64,000 nucleotides of DNA from Tenrec ecaudatus (lineage: Eukaryota; Chordata; Mammalia; Afrosoricida; Tenrecidae). Location: contig NC_134537.1 of the NCBI RefSeq assembly GCF_050624435.1, positions 11,776,584 to 11,840,583 on the forward strand, read 5' to 3'. A program made the translations under genes and the position numbers. Under the pieces are notes generated by a model. The model made no database searches, had not been told where the DNA came from, and worked only from the letters and a program-made list of their open reading frames with translations. Positions 48,801 to 57,800 of this stretch are shown here, piece by piece (the first letter of the stretch is position 1; each line of letters begins with the position of its first letter).

Positions 48801-51800
48801 GGAAGGCCACGGTGAGCTGGCTCACCACCTCCAGCGCCCCAGAGTAGTTCTGCTGCAGCAGGAGGTAGGTTGCCTGTGGAGAGACAGGGGGAGGGAAGAG
48901 AGGTGGGGTGCACCCAGGACCCCCTGAAGGGCAGGGGAGAGCCTTTCGTGTGGGCACTTGGGTGCCATCAGCGGATCCAGGAGCCCCTGTGGTCCCTCCT
49001 ACACAGATATGCCGCAAGTCCATGCCAGCCTCGGGTTACTTCCTGTCTGGGCCAAAGGAGCCTGGAGCCTGGGCAACTCTGTAGGCCTGGGACAGGCCAC
49101 GTGAGGGCTACCCTGAAAGGAAGTGCTGGGCCCTTTCTTGTTCCAGAGATCGCTTGTGTGTTTCCCACTCGCCTTGTCTGAATTCCGTTTCTGAAAACTG
49201 TTCTGTGGGGCTGTGCCCTGGGGTTGGTCCTGACCCATGGTGTGGTTTCAAGCAGAGCCCCAGGTGTCCTGGGCTGTGACTCTAACAGAGGCTGACTACA
49301 CCAGGTCTTGCTTCTGCTAAGCCACAGGGCAGCTCTGAACCGCCAACCTTTGGAATAGTAATTTGCCCCTCCCAGGGACCTCAATGAAGATGGCTGACCA
49401 GGCCCCACTGGGCATCTTTGGGTCGGAAAGGTTTTGTGGGAAACACCCTCTGCAGCAAGGCTAGGTTGTGTTTCTTGATTAAGACCCACCAAGCAGGGGC
49501 TCGGGGGCACAAAGTCTGTAGACAGCACCAGTCCCTGCTTCAGGCTGGCCTCGGGGAACCGTGCTTCAGGGGCAGAGGGCAGGGCTCCTAAAAGTCTTGG
49601 CACGGTGGCACTGGGAAAGGACAGTCGACGTCAGACTTACAGGGACCCTCCGAGCAGAGGCTGCTCATCCAAAACAAGAAGAGTGAGTTCAACCCAGAGG
49701 ACGCCGTCACCCTGACCTTCAACTGAAAAACCGGGACCGCTCCCAACACCCCAAAAGAGCGGGCTGGTGTGGTCAATTGCATGACGCCCATACAGCGGAG
49801 TTTTACGGAGATGTGCAAGACGACGCTTTCCTCTGACAAGCTCCCGGAGGCAGGAACGGGGTGAGTCATGTCCACTGTGGGCACGGCCGGCAATGACAGG
49901 GAACCCACCGTGTGTGAACTGCGGAGTGGAAGGCGGATTCGCTCCGCAAACCTTCACCGGATTCATGATACAAAGTAGAGAAAGCAAAAAGACAACAAAA
50001 TGATATAAACCCAGGGTTACAGCTACATTTAAACTACTGTGAGAGCCTTAGGGGTGTAATGGTTATGTGCCGGGGCCGCAATCCGCACAGTTGGCAGTTC
50101 GAAACCACCAGCAGCTCCTTGGGAGAAAGACTGGGCTCTCCAGTAAACTGTTATGGTCTCAGACCCTTCCCCTCCCCCATCCCTACCGGGGGTTGCTATG
50201 AGCCAGGAGTCTTGATGGCCACGGACTTGGTTTGAATTACCCTACCACAGTCTCCCACCCTGCAGTGCGGAGCCCCCTCCTGGACCAGAAGAGCAGCAGC
50301 TTGTAGCCCCAGCTGAGCTCCCCGATGTTCCCTGTGACTGAAGGAACTGGCCTCTACCAAGGTCACAGCCCCTCCCAGGGGCAGCCCACTGCCAGAGGCT
50401 TGTTGGGGAGGCAGTTAAAAAACCCATGGTGCCCCAGGCTTCTCCTGGGAGCTGGATGAGCAAGGCCTTCCCTGTGTTCTGGATTAAACTGTGTTGTTCC
50501 AAGATAGGCGCTGCGTACCCTACTGTCACTGCGGTTACAATTTCATCTGGGAATCCGGTTTCTTTAAGCGTGTTAATGAGGTGGTGCAGGGCATGTTTTA
50601 AAACCCATCCCTTGGGATTTAAAAGGGACCGTAAGCAAGCGGCAAGCAAGGGGGTGGGGGACGCAGGTGCCATGTCACGTGAACACTCCCAGGACCCAAG
50701 GGGCAAAAACAGAGCTGAAAGCCCTCTATCCTGGCTGAGGAGTCACGGTGAGTCGGCATGAACTCTGTGACAGCTAGTTTTTTTTTTTAATTTGGACTTT
50801 AAAAAATGTATTCATTTAATAAGGAAAACAATATATACACAAACAGATGAGACTGTCAGGATAAGTTTTTCCTCTCAAAGGTGAGCTCCATGAGGGCCAC
50901 ATAAGACTATGGGGACTTGGTTTAAACTTCATGGTCTCCACGTGGTGACCACAGTGGAGTCTTGGCTACTCAGCCAAAGGTTGGCAGTTTGAAGCCACCC
51001 AGCGGCCCAGGGGAAGTCAATGCCTGGCAATCTGCTTCGACTCAGCTGACAGCCAGGGGAGGCCACACGTCTCTGGGACACAAGGTGTGGCCAGGACAAG
51101 CATCATTTAAATCAACACGCAACACAACGCTGTTCATGAACTAAGTGGATCTAACTGATGGGAAAGGACGGAGCCACGGGAAGGGGCAGGAAGGCTGTGG
51201 GGATGAGGTGCAGGGAGTGAGGCCCAGAAAGAAGCAAAGAGCGAGGAGGACAGACCCCGAGGAGGACCCCCCCTCCCCACGCAGAATGAGATGACATTCA
51301 GGTGAAGCAGGAAGCCCTGTGGGAATCAGAGGTCCCGGCTGCTGGGCACATATGGGCCAATCACGGATCCCCTTGCTCTTCCTCTCAGGTGAGGGACCTG
51401 AGGTCCTCCGGGTCTCTGGGTCTGCTCACCCAGCCAGGGATCCCGCACCCCACCCTGTCTCCCACTGCTCACCTTGCCCATCACCCCCAGCACATCTCTG
51501 GTGTCTTGGATTCCTTGCTCCAGGTACCTGATGGATTTCTTCACTGTGTTCTGATTGTCAGAGGTAAGGTCTATCCAGCCTTTGAGCACATAGCCCTGGA
51601 ATGAGAACAGGACCACAGGAAGACCTTGGTGCTACATAGCCTTGGCCCAGCCTTTCCCTCCTGCCTCAATTTCTCAGCCCTTGCCAGTCCTACGCTGATA
51701 CCCCACCAGGCACAGCCAATTAGTTCTGGGACGGCCATGCTCTCTGCTGCCAGGACTTTCTGCCTACCATTCCACTGCCTGGGAGGCCTTTTCCTGTGTC

Positions 51801-54800
51801 CTCCCATGCACGTCCCGTCACCTGATGAACTGGTCATGCACTTTCAAAGCAGCCCTCTAAGACAGGGTAGAACTGCCCCTTTGAGTTTCTGAAACTCACT
51901 GTTCACGGGAGTAGACAGCCCCATGTGTTAGTCTGGGTAGACTAGAGAAACAAACTCATAGACACTCGTGTGTATAGGAAAGAGCTTTATATACAAGAGC
52001 AATTGAATATTGAGAAAACATCCCAGCCTCATCGAGATCAAATCCGTAAGTCCAGTATTGGCCCATTTGTCTGATACTAATCTATAAATGGATCACACAC
52101 AGGAAGTTTTCATGTATGTATATTTATGTGCACACAATATGTATGTCTGTTTATGCATACAGCTAAGATTTTTTTTATGTCCCTCCAAGAACTAAACCTT
52201 CCCCCATCTTGGGGGTGACAGTGTCACCTATCGGGAATGCATGGCTCAGGCCAGTGTTTCCTAATGTGGGCGATGCCACTCCCTGGGGGCGGGGAGGCTG
52301 GATCAATGTTGGGGGGCACGGCTGCAAAGGCAGATACTGCCACTTTATATCCTGCATCACGGGTAAATGCCAGGGGGTCACTGAGTCACCTCTTCTCTGC
52401 AAAGGGGGTGGTAGCCGGCTAAGTTGGGAACCTAGATCTTAGACCTGGGATCAGCAAACTGCGGCTTTTTTGGAACATACGTGTGGCCCATCAGTCTCAC
52501 TTGAACAATATTACTCAGACCGTGGTGATTTCATTTGTTTGCAAACATCTATTTAAGGCTCACGCATGAATAGTTTTTCAATTGTGGTGAGGGGGGCACG
52601 GGATTGGCTCTTCCGTCTCTGAAGTTGGCCGAGCCCTGGCCTAGCCAGAGGCTTCAGACTCCACTAGCAGTGCTTGATGCTCTGGTTCCATTCGCATTCT
52701 GCTGAGTGGATGAAGTCCTCTAATGAGGTGCTAACACTTGAGTCTGGATGAGAGGCGAGGGCCAGGGTCCCCATGAATAACCCTGGCTGAGTTTTCTGCC
52801 CTTTGGAGAAAAAGTAAAAGAGAAGACTAACAGGCTTCCCAAAGAGAAGCCGGATGCAGAGGGCAGGCCGAGTCTCGTCAGTCTGTCAGTCTGGGGCTTG
52901 TATCTGTCACGTTTCCTTCTGGCTGGGTACAAACCACAGTACCCCCTGGGAGCACCCTGAGAACTACTGAGCTCTCAGGTCGGTATTTCTAGGGACTCCA
53001 CAGGTGAGGCATACAGTAAAACAGTGTGTGAGTCCAGGGATAGAGGACCCAAGTCAGTTACAGGCCCCAGTGCTGGCAGGCCAAGGGTGTCAAGCTGCAT
53101 GAAATGGACTGGGTGCAGGGCACTAAGGATTGGTGGGGACAGAAGTAAATGAAGCAGGCAGCACTGTTACCCAGCCAGGCATTGCAGGGGAGGGGGTGGT
53201 GGTGAAATGCAGGCCCAGTGTGGGCAGCCCCTTGGATTTACCCAAGAAGCAAGAAAACTGAGCTTATAGGTAAAATGTGATAGTTAGGTTTATTGTGTCA
53301 ACCTGGCCAATAGGAACATGTGGGATGAATCAGGTCGCAGTTTGATTGGAGAGCAAAGGTATAAACGGCTCTGCAAGGCCCACCCCCCTCTCTCTTGCTC
53401 TCTGGTGATTGGAGTGTGTTGGAGAGTGCTGCTGCTTTAGCTCGTTCTCTGCCTCAACCTGTGAGTGACACTACCTGTGGGCCAAGCCAACCCGTGGATT
53501 GTGGCTCTAGAGCTTGAGACTTTTTCTGTCACACTGCTGGTGCATACATCACTTGAGGCTGGTGGATCCTGTCACTTTGCTTTGCTTGAATTCTACATCC
53601 CATCTGCACCACTTCACTAAGCTCCCAAGCTACTGACCCACCCTGCTGCTTGCGGCCTGTAGGCAGACTCTGCCTGCCTTGCCCGAGGAAGGACTCTGCT
53701 GTCTGCTTCCTTGACCTTGGACCCAGCAGCCCATGTGAGTTGAAGGACTTTCAGTATATTGACTGTTCCATGGAAGTGAGTTGAACTGAGCCCTCTGTAC
53801 AGCTGTGTGGGCTAATTAGCTGTTATATTCCTTCTTGCTGTATAAACCTATCTACATATCGACATCTATATATATCACAAGTGTCTTGGTTTTGTTTCTC
53901 TACAGAACCCTGTCTAACACGTTAAACAACAACAAAACAAAAACACCCCCGCCCCCAAGCCAGTCACGGTTGCAAGATTTAATAAGAGCTAAATGTCAGA
54001 GAGCTCAAGCCACCGAAACACGTATCTGAAGGTAGGGCTCTATGAACAAGTGCTGACCCAAACCCTCTGCTAAGCCCTGAGACCAGGAGGGTAGGGGGTG
54101 GGGGTTCTAAGTGACCCAGGGACTTCTCAACACCTGGGTGTGATCTTCTCTCAGCTCCAGGGCCTTCCACAGGGCTAGCAGGCCAGTCCCCTAACTTTGT
54201 GCCTGAGCTGGGCTTTCTGACTGTTGCCGTTTCCCCACCAGCGTCCCGGTGCACACCTCTCTGGAGCCCACGGAGACTTTCAGCATGCGGTCCGTGCACT
54301 CCTTGGCTTTGTCGTAGCGGCCCACGAGCCAGAGGAAGAGCCCAGCGTAGTACAGGGCCGTCCCTCCAGCAGCCTTCCGGACTTCCTTCAGGCTCCTCTC
54401 CAGCTCCTGGAGAGCCTCTCCATCTGTCCCCCCCCCCGAGAGAGGGTGCAGAGGGCGAGTTAGGCAGGCCAGGAGCTTTGCTCTGTGCCCCACAGGACTA
54501 CTCTATGCCGGGACACTGGGCTCTCCTAGTCTCTCCCACGCAATGCAATGCTGGCCCCGCTGTGTGTGTCACAGGGCTACCTGGGCTTTGCTTTCTCAGC
54601 CTGCTTTGTCTACTCTCCTCTGTGTGCAGAAGGGTAGTTGGCACATGTGCTGCCCCCCCGCCGCCCCCTCCACCCCCCAGATCGTTCTGGGTAGAGAGGA
54701 AGTCCTTTTTCATCTCTCTTGGAATGTCTCCCTGCCTCCAGAGAGGTGGAGATGAGGGATGGAGATATTTACAATGGCCTGGGCATTCTCTTGTCTTTTT

Positions 54801-57800
54801 CTCTTTTTATAAATCATTTAATTGGGGGCTCTCACAGCTCTTATAACAACCCATGCACCCATTGTATCAAGCACATTTGTATAGTTGTTGCCATCATCCC
54901 TCTCTAAACATTTACTTTCTATTTGAGCCCTTGCTATCAGCTCATCTTTATTTCCCTCCCCTCCTTGATAAATTATAAATTATCTTCTTTTTTTTATTAA
55001 GAGATCATTTTATAGGGGGCTCTTACGACAATCCATACATCCGTTGTGTCAAGCACATTTGTATAGTTGTTGCCAACATCCTTTTCTAAACACTTACTTT
55101 GTATTTGAGCCCTTTGGTATCAGCTCCTCTTTTTTCCTCCCCGGCCCCCACTCCCAGCCTGACCTCTCTTGAAGAGCCCCTGGCAGCAGGGGTGGAGGGT
55201 GTCTCCCAAAATCTTGGCTTTGAAGAGAGGGTCCCTGTCACCATCACACTCCCTGCCTGTGGGTCTCACACAGTGTGGGGGCCCTTGGGGGTGAGGAGGT
55301 GGTCCACTAAGAGGCCTCTGGAGAAAAGGGAACGGTGGCCATTCCTGACCAGCCCGCACCCCGTCTGCGCAGAGGCCAGTGCAGGCCTGTCTGCAGGCAG
55401 CCCGAGGGCCAGGCCTGGCTGCACTCACCGACGATCTCACAGTTCCTGTGAGCATACAGGAGCGCCAAGGTGGCACACAGGGCCGTGTCTGGGTGCTTCC
55501 GGATGCTCTCCAGCTCGTTGATGGCATCTTGCATGCGCTCTGCAAAGAGGCCCGTGCAGAGTTATTCTCCTGGGTTCCGGGCTGAGAGACGGGAGGGTCT
55601 CCAAGATGAGGGATGGTTGCGTGTGCCCCGTGGTTGAGGCTCCTGAAGACCAGAGCTCCTTGGAAGAGCTTTGGGCCCCATGGCCCAGCTCCCAGAGTCT
55701 GCCAGGCTTGCTAATGGCCAGGCTGGGATGACTGGCCAGGAGTTTCTGCAGAAGGCACCTCGGGCCACTCTCCACTCCGAAAGAGCCACTCATTCGATTT
55801 ATCCCTCCACGTCCATGTCTATGTGCCTGTCTACTGATGCCAGCCCCCCAGCCCCGACTACCTTCTGAATGGGCCCTGCTCCTCCCTCTCCTTGTACCTG
55901 TACCACACCTGCCTGCCACCCACTCCTGCCACTCCCTCCTCCTCCTCCTCTTTGCCACTCCACATGCAGCTGTCTCTCCACCCACTAAGACAGGAAGACC
56001 GAGGCCCAGAGCAGGGGCTGCAAACACTCTCAGACCTCACAGGTCAACCAGATCGGGATCACTCAGGCTTCTGGAGGGAGTCGGGCTTTCAGTGGCATGT
56101 GTTAGACTGGAGACTGCCCTGGGGTCTCTGGCATCAGAGGAGGGCGGGGCAGGGCGGGGCTAGGAAGTGGGATCAGAAGCGAATACTACGGTCCTTACCT
56201 TCCCCGAGGACTCCGTAGGCTTTAAAGAACTGGAGCGCGGGGTCCTGGCCGAATTTCTCCAGGCCCATGGCTGCAGCCTGCTGCACATGGCGGAAGTACT
56301 TTTCCTGGCTGTAGTAAATGATCCCAGCCTGCGTGAAGGAAGACATGTGACCCAGTCCCCTCCTTGCCTCTGTTCCGACCCAGGTAGGGCAGGACTCACC
56401 CCTCACGCCCACGCCTTTGTTCTGCAAAAGGACGAGAGAGTGTGCGGTCCTTCCAGCCCCCTCCTGCCCCTGTGAGCAAGGGCCATGCAATTTCCCTGAG
56501 CAACAGCTGGAAGGTGTTGGAATCATCAGCAAACTCAGCTTCAAACAGTGATGGGGAATTCAACTCAGTCTTTGCCTACTAGGAAGGGAATGGGGACAAT
56601 GAGAGGGCCGATAGAAACATTAAAAGCCATACAGCAAGCATTGGGCTATGCGTGGTGACATGCTTGCCACCTGCTGGGTACTATGCCAGGCCTGCCTACA
56701 TCTTTAGCAGATGTGGAAGCTGAGACTCTGGTTTGAAACAGGTGATGCATTGGCGGGGCGGAGATTCCAGAGCACAATCACACTCTCTCCCAGGTTTGGG
56801 GGTGCTGAGGTTGGGGACAGATGTGGTGGCATGATAGCAGCCTTCCTGGCCCTGTGAAAGGGCTCAGAGACCAGCCCGAGGGAGACAGGAAGCAGTTGGA
56901 ATGGGGGGTGGGGGGTGGGACCTGTACCAGGTACAGTGTCGGTGGAGGGGACACCAACATGACTAGACCAGTGTCCTCAACCTTCCTAATGCGACCCTTT
57001 ACTACAGTTCCTCATGCTGTGGTGACCCCCAATCAAAATTATTTTTGGTGCAACTTCATAACTGTAAGTTTGCTGTGGTTATGAATCGTATTGTAAATAT
57101 CTGATACACAGGATGTATTTTCATTGTTACAAATTGAACATAATTAAAAATAAAGCATACGGTTTAATCACAAAACAATACGTAATTATATGTTCTGAAA
57201 TATTTGTGGTTTCCGATGGTCTTAGGCGACCCTTGTGAATGAATGGGTCGTTTGACCCCCAAAAGGGTCACGACCCACAGGTTGAGAACCGCTGATCTAT
57301 ACAGTTATTGTACAGTGTTTCAGTAGAAACTTATTATTTGGGGGTAAGAATGCCCCAGTTAGAGCAAGGAAAACATTTTGTTGTTGTTGTAAGCCCATCA
57401 TGTTTTACCCATAACCCTAAAACTCTATGGAATTTACTTTTTGAACCTTCTGATGTGCCTACAATGCTAAAACTCTAGGCCAGTGGTTCTCAACCTTCCT
57501 AAAGTCACGACCCTTTCATACAGTTCATGTTGTGGTGACTCCTCCTCCCCAACCATAAAATTCTTTTTATTGCTACTTCTTAACTGTCATTTTGCTACTG
57601 TGATGAATTGGGTGAAAGGGTCGTTGGAACCTCTAAGGGGTCACGACCCACAAGTTGAGAACCACTGTTCTATGCCCTGGTGGCGTAGTGGCTACCTATT
57701 GGGCTGCTAACTGCAAGGCCAGAAGTTCAAAAGCATCAGCTGCTCCCTGGGAAAAAGATAAGCTTTCTACTCTTCGTACAGAGTCATAGTCTCAGAAACC

